From assembly GCA_041688815.1 (NCBI GenBank), contig JBDNHK010000100.1, forward strand, positions 1 through 64,000: DNA of 64,000 bases, in the 5' to 3' direction. The notes beneath the pieces are model-generated. The model worked only from the letters and a program-made list of their open reading frames with translations. It was not told the origin of the DNA and did not search any database. Positions within the stretch are counted from its first letter, which is position 1. Each line of letters starts with the position of its first letter. A program made the translations under genes and the position numbers. Source of the stretch: Rhabdothermincola_A sp041688815 (GTDB taxonomy: Bacteria > Actinomycetota > Acidimicrobiia > Acidimicrobiales > Acidimicrobilacustridaceae). Of the stretch, positions 31,390 through 40,968 are shown piece after piece.

Positions 31390-32022
31390 ATGGACGGCCC
31401 ACCCCTCCCTGTCGGCGGACCCTCGTGGGCGGCCGTTGCGCCCGACGGCGCCCTCGACGCGGTGAGAGTCGCCGCCCGGATCGGGGCGTACTGCTGGGTC
31501 GAGCAGCAGCTGTTCTCCCTCCTCGGCGGGTGGGTCGTCGACATCGCCGAACCCGACGCGAAGGCGTTGGTGGCCGAGCACGCCGAGCACGCCGGCTGGC
31601 GGGCGCAACGGTGGTTCGAGCTGCTCCCCACCGCCGCCCCCGGGGCCGATGCGCTGGTGGTGGCCCCGTTGGGGATGGCCGAGGCGCTGGTGCGGGCGGC
31701 GGACGAAGGGAACGGGCCGGGCCGGACCGTCGAGAAGCTGGCCATCGCCCACCGGGCTCTCGGCGCGCGGCTGTTGGCGGCCTACACCGCTCATCTCGAC
31801 TGGGCTCCGTCGGTCTCGGAAGCGGCGATCCGCCGCACCTTGGCCATCGCCGGGGCCGACCTCGCCGCCGACGGGCGCCACGGTGAGCGGCTGCTCCAGG
31901 CGCTCACCCCGGCCCCTGCCGACCGCGACCGTGCTCGCCTCGCCGCCGCCGCGGCGGACGAAGCGGTGGCCTCGGCCGGGGGGGTCGTCGGGAACGGCAC
32001 TGTGGGTGACCGGTCGCTCTGA
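31390..32022 (+). CDS. Hypothetical helical protein, ferritin-like pattern
   Basis: The 210-residue protein is not assigned to a named family. It is Ala-rich and mostly helical, with Glu/His pairs in spacing that recalls ferritin-like folds: VEQQLFSLLGGWV, ALVAEHAEHAGWRAQRWFELLP (about 58-80) and a later helix near KLAIAHRALGARLLAAYTAH. There is no signal peptide or membrane helix. ATG 31390 is preceded by TAGTCT 8 bases upstream. It lies 33 bases after nadE. Metal binding is a guess only. Confidence 0.6.
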   Translation: MDGPPLPVGGPSWAAVAPDGALDAVRVAARIGAYCWVEQQLFSLLGGWVVDIAEPDAKALVAEHAEHAGWRAQRWFELLPTAAPGADALVVAPLGMAEALVRAADEGNGPGRTVEKLAIAHRALGARLLAAYTAHLDWAPSVSEAAIRRTLAIAGADLAADGRHGERLLQALTPAPADRDRARLAAAAADEAVASAGGVVGNGTVGDRSL

Positions 32023-32189
32023 GCGTTCTCAGGAGAGGATCTTCCTCTTTCCGGCCACGAATTCCCTGGGTGGAGGCCCTTGACCGCTCCGGTACTGTGG
32101 AGGAGCCCAGGCAGATTGTCGGACCCCGGAGTTTTGCTCTCGGTGGTCGTCGACACGGCCCTCCGTCAGCAGCGAACCCGAGGTGTGCA

Positions 32190-33125
<936 letters not shown>

Positions 33126-33153
33126 AGTCTTACCGGGCAGCCCGGCTCGGCCG

Positions 33154-33669
33154 ATGACCGACGCATCATCTTCCCACCCGGCGCCGCCGACTCGTCGCCG
33201 TCCGAGCGGTTGTGCGCTGGGTCTGCTCGCCCTCGTGGCCTTGGTCGTCTTCACCGTCGTGGTGGTGGTGAGCCTCACCGCCGCCGGCCTGATCGGCCGC
33301 GAGTCCGATGCCGAGAAGGCCAAGATCCTCACCGAGGTCGAGCGCGACACCGGCATCGCCACCTCCAACCCGGACACCGATCAGCCCCCTCAGCGCGACC
33401 TTCGGGTCGGTCGGTGCGAAGCCGATCCGGAAGGCGCCCTCGTGGCGGGGGGATCGGTCACCAACTTCACCGACCAACCGGCCAGCTACCAGATCTCGGT
33501 GGTGTTCCTCGAGGGTTCCGGATCGGCGGTCGGCGCCGAGCTGGCAGCCACAACGGTCGATGTCGCCGGGGTGGCGTCGGAGCGCACCGTGAACTGGTCG
33601 TCGACCGCCGACGTCGCGCCGCCCGGGGACTTCACCTGTCGGGTCGTCCGCATCGAGCGCAGCCCCTGA
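33154..33669 (+). CDS. Hypothetical membrane-anchored protein with FxLYD-like domain
   Basis: The 171-residue protein has a basic, Pro-rich start, one membrane helix (about 22-46) and an extracytoplasmic domain of about 90 residues. That domain, with VGRCEADPEGALVAGGSVTNFTDQPASYQISVVFLEGSG and later WSSTADVAPPGDFTCRVVRIER, resembles the FxLYD-type immunoglobulin-like fold. Two cysteines could form a disulfide. It follows the sigma factor by 28 bases on the same strand. Function unknown. Confidence 0.6.
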   Translation: MTDASSSHPAPPTRRRPSGCALGLLALVALVVFTVVVVVSLTAAGLIGRESDAEKAKILTEVERDTGIATSNPDTDQPPQRDLRVGRCEADPEGALVAGGSVTNFTDQPASYQISVVFLEGSGSAVGAELAATTVDVAGVASERTVNWSSTADVAPPGDFTCRVVRIERSP

Positions 33670-33674
33670 CGTTG

Positions 33675-33695
33675 CGGGTCGGCTAGGCCGACCCG
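33675..33695. terminator. Bidirectional terminator between convergent genes
   Basis: A 9-bp perfect stem, CGGGTCGGC (33675-33683) and GCCGACCCG (33687-33695), with loop TAG lies between the ends of the convergent genes at 33669 and 33683. It overlaps the stop codon of the minus-strand hydrolase. Confidence 0.65.
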
Positions 33696-34288
33696 GTCAG
33701 GTTGGCTCGCTCCGCCCCGATGGTGGTCGAGTCGCCGTGACCGGTGTGGACCACGGTGACGTCGGGAAGGGCCATGAGCTCGGCCGTGATCGAGCGCACG
33801 ATGGTGTCGTGGTCGCTGTACGAGCGGCCCGTGGCCCCGGGTCCGCCCTTGAACAGGGTGTCGCCGCTGAACACCACGCCCGCCGTCTCGTCGTAGAAGC
33901 AGCAGCCGCCCGGCGAGTGGCCGGGAGTGTGCAGCACCTGCAGAACGTTCCCGGCCCGCAGTCTCTCTCCCTCGGCGAGGAGCCCATCCGGTTCACGGTC
34001 GGGGCTGACGACAGCCCACAACATGAGGTCATCGGGATGGATGAGGATCGGCGCGCCCAGAAGCTCGGCGAGCTCGGTGGCCACGTTGATGTGGTCGTTG
34101 TGGCCGTGGGTGGCCAGGATCGCCACCACCGTGCGACCCGCGACGCAGTCGACGATCGGCGGCGCGTCGTGGGCGGCGTCGATCACGAAGACCTCGTCGG
34201 CGTCGCCGACCACCCAGATTATGTTGTCGACGTCGAAGCTCTGCCCGTCGAGGGTGAAGGTCCCTGAGGTCACGACCCGGTCGATCAC
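33683..34288 (-). CDS. Metallo-beta-lactamase-fold hydrolase, partner of mycothiol formaldehyde dehydrogenase
   Basis: The 201-residue protein has the binuclear metal motif THGHNDHINV (HxHxDH, residues 60-69), TPGHSPGGCC (His124 region), SGDTLFKGG and VVHTGHGDSTTIG. It is glyoxalase II-like. In actinobacteria a gene like this follows mscR, and is thought to hydrolyse S-formylmycothiol or related thioesters. Here GTG 34288 overlaps the stop of the MscR-like gene by 4 bases. Longer upstream frames are only the out-of-frame dehydrogenase. Confidence 0.85.
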   Translation of the reverse strand: MIDRVVTSGTFTLDGQSFDVDNIIWVVGDADEVFVIDAAHDAPPIVDCVAGRTVVAILATHGHNDHINVATELAELLGAPILIHPDDLMLWAVVSPDREPDGLLAEGERLRAGNVLQVLHTPGHSPGGCCFYDETAGVVFSGDTLFKGGPGATGRSYSDHDTIVRSITAELMALPDVTVVHTGHGDSTTIGAERANLTGSA

Positions 34289-35382
34289 TGCGGATCCCCC
34301 AGCACCACCACGGAGCGCAGTACCTCGCCCTTCTCCATGCGGTGGAAGGCCGCTTCGACCGCGTCGAGGGCAATGGTCTCGCTCACGAACCGGTCGAGGT
34401 CGAGCCTTCTCTGGAGGTACAACTCGATGAGCATCGGGAAGTCGCGCGAGGGCAGGCAGTCGCCGTACCAGCTCGGCTTCAGCCGGCCACCACGGCCGAA
34501 GAACTCGGTCATCGGGAGCTCGATGCGCATCGAGGGGTCGGGTACGCCGACCTGCACGACCGTGCCGGCGAGGTCGCGGGCGTAGAACGCCTGCTCGAAG
34601 ACCTTCGGGTTCCCGACGGCCTCGATGCACACGTCGGCCCCGTTGCCGTCGGTGAGGGCGCGAATCGCCTCGGCCGGGTCGGTGGCCGACGCGTCGACGG
34701 TGTGGGTGGCGCCGAACTCGGTGGCCAGCGCCAACTTGCGGGCGTCGAGATCGACGGCGATGACGGTGGTGGCCCCGGCCAGACGGGCGCCGGCGACGGC
34801 GGCATCGCCGACCCCGCCGCACCCGAAGACGGCGACGGAGTCTCCCGGTCCGACCTCGCCGGTGAACATCGCCGCGCCGAGCCCGGCCATCACCCCGCAG
34901 CCGAGGAGGCCCGCCACCTCGGGCCGGGCCAAGGGGTTCACGGGCGTGCACTGCCCGGCCGCCACCAGGGTCTTCTCGGCGAAGGCTCCGATCCCGAGCG
35001 CGGGGCTCAGCTCGGTGCCGTCGGCCAGTGTCATCTTCTGCATGGCGTTGTGGGTGGCGAAGCAGTACTGGGGACGGCCGCGTCGACACGACCGGCACTC
35101 ACCGCACACCGCCCGCCAGTTCAGGACCACGAAGTCGCCGGGCGCGACGTCGGTCACCCCGGGCCCCACGGCTTCGACCACGCCAGCCGCCTCGTGGCCC
35201 AACAGGTAGGGGAACTCGTCGCCGATGGTCCCGAGCTTTTAGTGCAGGTCGGTGTGGCACACCCCGCAGGCCTGGACCCGTACCAGCGCCTCGCCCGGCC
35301 CCGGGTCGGGCACGGTGATGGTCTCGACGGTCACCGGCGCGCCCTTCTCGAGCGCCACCACACCCCGTACGTCGTGTCCCAT
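34285..35382 (-). pseudogene. mscR: S-(hydroxymethyl)mycothiol dehydrogenase (MscR-like), interrupted by an in-frame stop
   Basis: The 1098-base frame encodes a class III-type zinc alcohol dehydrogenase. From ATG 35382 it reads MGHDVRGVVALEKG...VRVQACGVCHTDLH and meets TAA (35239-35241) at codon 48. In the same frame it goes on with KLGTIGDEFPYLLGHEAAGVVE, the structural zinc site CGECRSCRRGRPQYC, and VAVFGCGGVGDAAVAGA (NAD+ site) to the stop at 34285. Relatives have Tyr after DLH, so one base change (TAC or TAT to TAA) explains the break. Without the first part the catalytic zinc Cys is lost. It is either a pseudogene or a sequencing error. Confidence 0.85.
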
Positions 35383-35413
35383 CGCCGTGATCCTCCGCAC
35401 TCGTTCGTCGGGT

Positions 35414-35509
35414 TGGCGGAGGTGGACGGGAATCGAACCCGCCGTGCAGGGATCGCCTGCACCACCCGCTTTGAAGGCGGGGGCTGCCACCAGGCCAGCA
35501 GACACCTCC
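35414..35509 (-). tRNA. selC: tRNA-Sec (anticodon UCA)
   Basis: The minus strand folds into a long tRNA of about 96 bases including an encoded CCA (35414-35416). The acceptor begins GGAGGTG. There is an extended D arm with a small loop, an anticodon arm CCCGC-CTTCAAA-GCGGG with anticodon TCA, a long variable arm (7 bp, GTGCAGG with CCTGCAC), and a TTCGATT T-loop. A UCA anticodon with this long variable arm is diagnostic of selenocysteine tRNA. The organism should therefore also have SelA, SelB and SelD and at least one selenoprotein outside this window. Confidence 0.92.
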
Positions 35510-35568
35510 GTCAGCGACGCTACCGCCGCCCGCTCGCCCTCTGTCGAGGCGCGTCCTATGCTCCGGGC

Positions 35569-35643
35569 ATGAAGAAGCTCCTCGTTGTCATCGTTCTGCT
35601 CGCCCTTGCTGCCTTTGCGGTCAAGAAGTTGCAGGACGCCTGA
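35569..35643 (+). CDS. Membrane microprotein (24 aa)
   Basis: A 24-codon frame encodes a Met-Lys-Lys start, a single hydrophobic helix of about 15 residues and a short basic/acidic end (KKLQDA). TATGCT (35557-35562) ends 6 bases before its ATG. It resembles in size and position the tiny membrane proteins found next to tRNAs in actinobacteria, but is shorter than the DLW-39 type. Function unknown. Confidence 0.5.
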   Translation: MKKLLVVIVLLALAAFAVKKLQDA

Positions 35644-35646
35644 CCC

Positions 35647-36513
35647 TCAGGCGCGCCCCGCGAGCGCGCCTCGAACTGATGTGGTCGCAGTCGTGAACCA
35701 TGGGCTGGTCACGCTCGGTGTGTTCTGGTGGTGGCGGCGGCCGAGTGCCCACCACCCGGCGGTGGCGCCGACTGCGGTTCCGGCGATCATCGCGGCGGCG
35801 AGGGCCAGCCGTCCCGGCGCGGGCCGCGGCACCCGCTCGCCGAGGGGTACGCCGGTGCGGAACTGAAGGATGTCCCAGCCTTCGGCGCGCGCCACCTTGG
35901 CCAAAGCTCGGTCGGGGTTCACCGCGACCGGGTGGCCGACGCTTCGTAGCAGGGGGAGGTCGGTGGCCGAGTCGGAGTAGGCCCAGCAGCCATCGAGGTC
36001 GAGCCCATCGCGGAGGGCGATGCGTTCCACGGCCTCGGCCTTGAACGGCCCGTAGGCGTAGAAGTCGACCTCGCCGGTGTAGCGGCCGTCGCTGTCGATC
36101 TGGGCCCGGCTGGCGATCGATTCGTCGACGCCGAGGTAGCGACCGAGCGGGGTCACGATCTCCTCCGGTGACGCCGACACGAGGAACACCCGCCGACCGG
36201 CCGCCTGGTGCTCGCGGATGAGCGTCAGGGCCTCGTCGTAGACGATGGGGTCGATGACGTCGCTCAGCGTGTCGGCGACGAGCGAGCGGATGAGGGCGGA
36301 GTCCCAGCCCTTGGTGATCTTCAGCGCCGACTCGCGGAACTGGCGCATCCGCTTCTCGTCGGCCCCGAAATACTGGAAGACGAGCCCGCTCCACAGAGCC
36401 CGGACCATCAGACGTCGGTTGATCATGCCGGCGCGCCGCAGTGGCCCGCCGAAGGCCACCATCGTCGGGGTGGCGATGACCGTCTTGTCGAGGTCGAAGA
36501 ACGCAGCCTCCAT
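35647..36513 (-). CDS. HAD-IB family phosphatase (SerB-like) with C-terminal membrane helix
   Basis: The 288-residue protein has HAD motif I AFFDLDKTVI (Asp7, Asp9), motif II-type VFLVSASPEE, and the motif IV SDSATDLPLLRSVG. A C-terminal hydrophobic helix (about 236-256) anchors it in the membrane. It is probably a phosphatase for a phosphoserine-like or lipid phosphate substrate. In actinobacteria a HAD-IB gene of this kind often stands next to the CpaE/Tad pilus genes, as it does here, divergently. Confidence 0.85.
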   Translation of the reverse strand: MEAAFFDLDKTVIATPTMVAFGGPLRRAGMINRRLMVRALWSGLVFQYFGADEKRMRQFRESALKITKGWDSALIRSLVADTLSDVIDPIVYDEALTLIREHQAAGRRVFLVSASPEEIVTPLGRYLGVDESIASRAQIDSDGRYTGEVDFYAYGPFKAEAVERIALRDGLDLDGCWAYSDSATDLPLLRSVGHPVAVNPDRALAKVARAEGWDILQFRTGVPLGERVPRPAPGRLALAAAMIAGTAVGATAGWWALGRRHHQNTPSVTSPWFTTATTSVRGALAGRA

Positions 36514-36572
36514 GCGTGCAGGCTACGGGGGCGCGTCGGGCCGCCCCGGCATTTCGTGCGTGTAGTTGGCCC

Positions 36573-36601
36573 TTGACCCGGGTCGACGCCTCTCCTACGG
36601 T
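36573..36601 (+). promoter_or_regulatory. Sigma-70 promoter of the Tad operon
   Basis: TTGACC (36573-36578) and TACGGT (36596-36601) are separated by 17 bp. A leader of about 65 bases precedes the ribosome site GGAGGG (36661-36666) of the CpaE-like gene. Confidence 0.65.
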
Positions 36602-36672
36602 GAGTTCCACCTTCCCCCGGTGTTCGTCATGGGTGCGCCTCAGCGCTGCGCCCCAGCCTCGGAGGGTTGGAA

Positions 36673-37343
36673 ATGCTCGTTGCTTGTTGGTCCGCCAAGG
36701 GCGGTTCCGGTACCACCACCGTCACGGCGGCGTTGGGTAAGATCCTTGCCGCCCGGGCCGACGACGGGGCCCTCCTCGTCGATCTGGGCGGCGATCTCCC
36801 CGCCGCGCTCGGGGCCCCTGAGCCCGACGGTCCGGGCCTGGCCGAATGGCTCGCCGCTGGCCCCGCCGTACCGGCCGATGCCCTCGCCCGGCTCGAGGTG
36901 CGGATCAGTCCCGGTCTACGCCTTCTCCCTCGGGGTTCGGGTCCGCTCACACGACCGGCACGGGCTGAGGTCTTGGCCGAGGTGTTGGCCGACGACGTGC
37001 GCCCGGTGGTGGTCGATGTGGGCCGGGTCACCGCCGACGGCACGGCCGGTGAAGCGGCCGATGTCGCTCGCCTTCTCGCCGGCGTCAGCACGGTGTCGTT
37101 GCTCGTGACCCGTCCCTGCTTCCTGGCCGTGCGGCGGGCGCTGGCCCTGCCGTTGCGGCCATCGGGGGTGGTGCTGCTGACCGAGGAGGGTCGGGCCCTG
37201 GGGGGGCGAGACATCGAAGACATCCTGGGGGTGCCGGTGGTGGCCGAGATCGCCTCGGATCCAGCCGTCGCCCGAGCGGTGGACGCCGGGATGTTGGGGT
37301 CCCGGATTCCCCGGAGTCTCGAACGCGCTCTGCGCCACGCCGC

Positions 37344-37347
<4 letters not shown>
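36673..37347 (+). CDS. CpaE/Ssd-like P-loop ATPase of the Tad locus
   Basis: The 224-residue protein is a MinD/ParA-like ATPase. The deviant Walker A is SAKGGSGTTTV (about residues 7-17), followed by LLVDLGGDLPAALGAP, PVVVDVGRV and SLLVTRPCFLAVRRAL. CpaE/TadZ and the actinobacterial Ssd proteins place Tad pilus machinery at the cell pole or act at division sites. It lacks a receiver domain. ATG 36673 is chosen because GGAGGG lies 6 bases upstream; a TTG at 36667 is the alternative. The TadA gene overlaps its stop by 4 bases. Confidence 0.85.
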
Positions 37348-38575
<1,228 letters not shown>

Positions 38576-38579
<4 letters not shown>

Positions 38580-39364
38580 CGCCCACGTTCGGAGCGTTGG
38601 TGGCGGTCGCGGCCGTCGTGGCGGCGGTGATGACCCTCGCTGGGAGTCCGACAACCGGCCGGGTGGCCCGCCGCCGGGCTCGGCTGCTGGCTTCGGCTCA
38701 ACTCGATCGGGTCGATCTCGGGCGCGGTGGCGACCCGGGTCTCGCTCTGATCCAACGACTGGTCGTGACCATGGTGGGGAGACTCCACCTCGCGCGCCTC
38801 GACCGGGGCCGGCGCTCCCGTCGGGCCGACCGGGCCGTGCCCATCCTGCTCGAGTCGGTGGCGCGTGAGCTGCGCTCCGGTGCATCGCTGGTCGGTGCCG
38901 TCACCGTCGCCACCCGTGAGCTCGAGGCCAGGGTCCCCTCTGCGGACCCGGCCATTGGCGTCCTGGCCACGTCGCTGGCCCGTGGCGTGCCGTTGTCGGT
39001 CGCCGTGCCCACATGGATCGGCTTCGAGCCGTCGGCGTCGCGCCATCTGGCCGGCACCGCCTTGTTGGTCGCCGGCGACACCGGGGGAGCCTCCGCCCTC
39101 GTCATCGACGGTGTGGCCGACACGTTGCGCGACCGAGTGGCGCTCGAGCGGGAGGTTGCGGCGCTGTCGTCCCAGGCGCGGGCTTCAGCGGTCCTGCTCG
39201 TGGTCGCTCCTGTCGTTGTCGCCGTGCTCGCGGCCATGGCCGACGAGCGGATCGCCGCGTTCTTGCTGTCCACCCCACTCGGGTGGTCGTGCATCCTCCT
39301 CGGGCTGTTGCTCGACCTGGCCGGGGCGGCATGGATGTCGTTCACCATCGGGCGGTCCACGTGA
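38576..39364 (+). CDS. tadB: TadB-like pilus membrane protein (T2SF domain)
   Basis: The 262-residue protein has an N-terminal helix and the T2SF domain: VPILLESVARELRSGASLVGAVTVA (about 83-107), RGVPLSVAVPTW, and a C-terminal pair of membrane helices (SAVLLVVAPVVVAVLAAM and STPLGWSCILLGLLLDLAG). TadB and TadC form the inner-membrane platform of the Flp pilus system. ATG 38576 overlaps the tadA stop by 4 bases, and the next gene overlaps by 4. Confidence 0.85.
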
Positions 39365-40212
39365 GCGCCACGGCCCCCCTCATCGCGGTTCTCGTCATCG
39401 TCTCGGTGCTGCTAATGGTGCCGCCCTCGGGGGTTCGTGATCGGCGGTTACGTCATCGTCTCGGCGCCTTGTCCTCCCGAGCAGTTGGTGGCGCCGACGC
39501 CGTGGAGGAGGACAACGCCCTGGTCCACGCCGACGAGAGAATGGTGCCGGTGGTGCTCGTTGCCCTGCGCCGCCTCGGTCGGTGGGTTCGTGGGTCGCTT
39601 CGCCTCGATTCCGAGCCCCGGGCCGATCTGGCCGGCGGGGTGGTCGCGGTGCTGATCCTGCCGGTCTGGCTGGCCGTCGGTCCAGTGCCAGCGCTGCTTC
39701 TCGCCGGCTCGGTCGTCGCCGCCGGCGAGTGGGCCGCCCGTCGCGTCCCCGCTCGGCACGAAGAAGCAGTACGGGCGGTTCTGCCCGATGTCGTCGACCT
39801 GTTCCGACTGGCGGTCGGGGCCGGGATGTCGGTGCATCAGAGTATTGACGTCGTGGCGGCCCGGGCCGCCGAGCCTGCGGGCTCGGCGTTGCGCGAGGTC
39901 TGTCGTCGCGTGACCCTCGGCGTGCGCCTCGGCGACGCCCTGGGTGCGCTCGACCGCCTGGGGGAGCCGGGCCGGCCGCTGGCGGCCGCGCTCACGGCAT
40001 CGGCCCGCTACGGCGCCCCGCTCACCGTTGCTCTCGAACGGGTCGTGGTCGATTCCAGGGTGCTGCGGCGCCGACGGGCCGAGGAACGAGCCCGCAAGCT
40101 GCCGGTCAAGCTCCTCTTTCCGCTGGTGTTCTGCGTGCTCCCCGCTTTCGGCTTGCTGGCGGTGGTGCCGCTGTTGGCCGGTGCGCTCCCGTCGCTCTCG
40201 TCGACCGGTTGA
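39361..40212 (+). CDS. tadC: TadC-like pilus membrane protein (T2SF domain)
   Basis: The 283-residue protein has an N-terminal helix, central helices (GGVVAVLILPVWLAVGPVPALLLAG), a T2SF domain (VLPDVVDLFRLAVGAGMSVHQSIDVV, about 140-165) and C-terminal helices ending LFPLVFCVLPAFGLLAVVPLL. The second half of the inner-membrane platform is expected after tadB. GTG 39361 overlaps tadB by 4 bases. Upstream extension of the frame has no similarity. Confidence 0.85.
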   Translation: MSATAPLIAVLVIVSVLLMVPPSGVRDRRLRHRLGALSSRAVGGADAVEEDNALVHADERMVPVVLVALRRLGRWVRGSLRLDSEPRADLAGGVVAVLILPVWLAVGPVPALLLAGSVVAAGEWAARRVPARHEEAVRAVLPDVVDLFRLAVGAGMSVHQSIDVVAARAAEPAGSALREVCRRVTLGVRLGDALGALDRLGEPGRPLAAALTASARYGAPLTVALERVVVDSRVLRRRRAEERARKLPVKLLFPLVFCVLPAFGLLAVVPLLAGALPSLSSTG

Positions 40213-40291
40213 CCAGGATTCGAATCGTCGCCCGGTGGGCGACCCATCGGCGCCCGGGTGCCCTTCGTCCCGTCGAGAAAGGCGAAGCATC

Positions 40292-40522
40292 ATGCACACC
40301 CTCGTAGTCCGCGCCCACGTGGCGCTCATCCTGGCCCTCTCTGAGGGTCGTCGAGCTCGTCGAGCCGGCGGCGAACGCGGCCAGACCACGGCGGAGTACG
40401 CCCTGGTCCTGCTCGGCGCCGCCGGCATCGCGTTGTTGCTCGTGGGCTGGGCCACCAAGTCCGGTGCCGTGGGCAAGCTGTTCGACACCGTCGTCAACGA
40501 CATCATCGGCAAGGTCCGGTGA
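40292..40522 (+). CDS. DUF4244/Flp-like pilin
   Basis: The 76-residue protein has a basic leader and the prepilin-like sequence RGQTTAEYALVLLGAAGIALLLVGWAT. Cleavage after Gly would give Gln at +1 and Glu at +5, the type IV pilin signature. It is the likely pilus subunit. ATG 40292 follows AGAAAGGCG. The TadE-like gene overlaps its stop by 4 bases. Confidence 0.85.
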   Translation: MHTLVVRAHVALILALSEGRRARRAGGERGQTTAEYALVLLGAAGIALLLVGWATKSGAVGKLFDTVVNDIIGKVR

Positions 40523-40947
40523 CGGTGGCGAGGAGGGAGAGCCGTCACCGGTTCGAGGCGGCGGTGACCCGCGGCGATGCCGGTCAGGCCACGGTCGAGC
40601 TGGCGATGGTTCTCCCCCTCGTCGTGCTGCTTCTGCTTCTGGTGGCCCAGGTCGCGCTCGTGGCCCGCGACCAGGTGGCCGTGGTGCACGCCGCTCGTGA
40701 GGCAGCCCGCGCCGCGGCGGTGGCCGAGCGAGCCGCGGACCGCGGGGCGGCCGCGACCAGGGGCGCTCGGGCCTCGGGATCGTTCGACCCCGACGAGATC
40801 GACGTTCGGGCCGAGCCGGTCGAGGGGGGTAGAAGGATTCGCGCCACGGTGCGTTACACCGTCCGGACGAATCTTCCTCTCGTCGGGGCGTTGGTGCCCG
40901 ACGTCGACCTCGTGGCCGATGCGGTGATGCGCGTGGAACAGCCCTGA
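40519..40947 (+). CDS. tadE: TadE-family pseudopilin-like protein
   Basis: The 142-residue protein has the TadE signature GDAGQATVELAMVLPLVVLLLLLVAQ (about 20-45) with a pilin-like Glu, one membrane helix and a C-terminal beta-rich domain (RRIRATVRYTVRTNLPLVGALVPDVDLVADAVMRVE). GTG 40519 overlaps the pilin gene by 4 bases. No TadF/TadG or prepilin peptidase gene follows, so those functions must be elsewhere. Confidence 0.85.
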   Translation: MTVARRESRHRFEAAVTRGDAGQATVELAMVLPLVVLLLLLVAQVALVARDQVAVVHAAREAARAAAVAERAADRGAAATRGARASGSFDPDEIDVRAEPVEGGRRIRATVRYTVRTNLPLVGALVPDVDLVADAVMRVEQP

Positions 40948-40968
40948 GCAGACGGGCCGACCACCGGG

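Noticed and set aside
31390..32022. Calling the helical protein a ferritin
   Set aside because: The Glu/His pattern is suggestive, but no complete di-iron motif could be placed, so it is left hypothetical.
35239..35241. Stop in mscR read as selenocysteine because of the nearby tRNA-Sec
   Set aside because: The codon is TAA, not TGA, and relatives have Tyr, so recoding does not apply.
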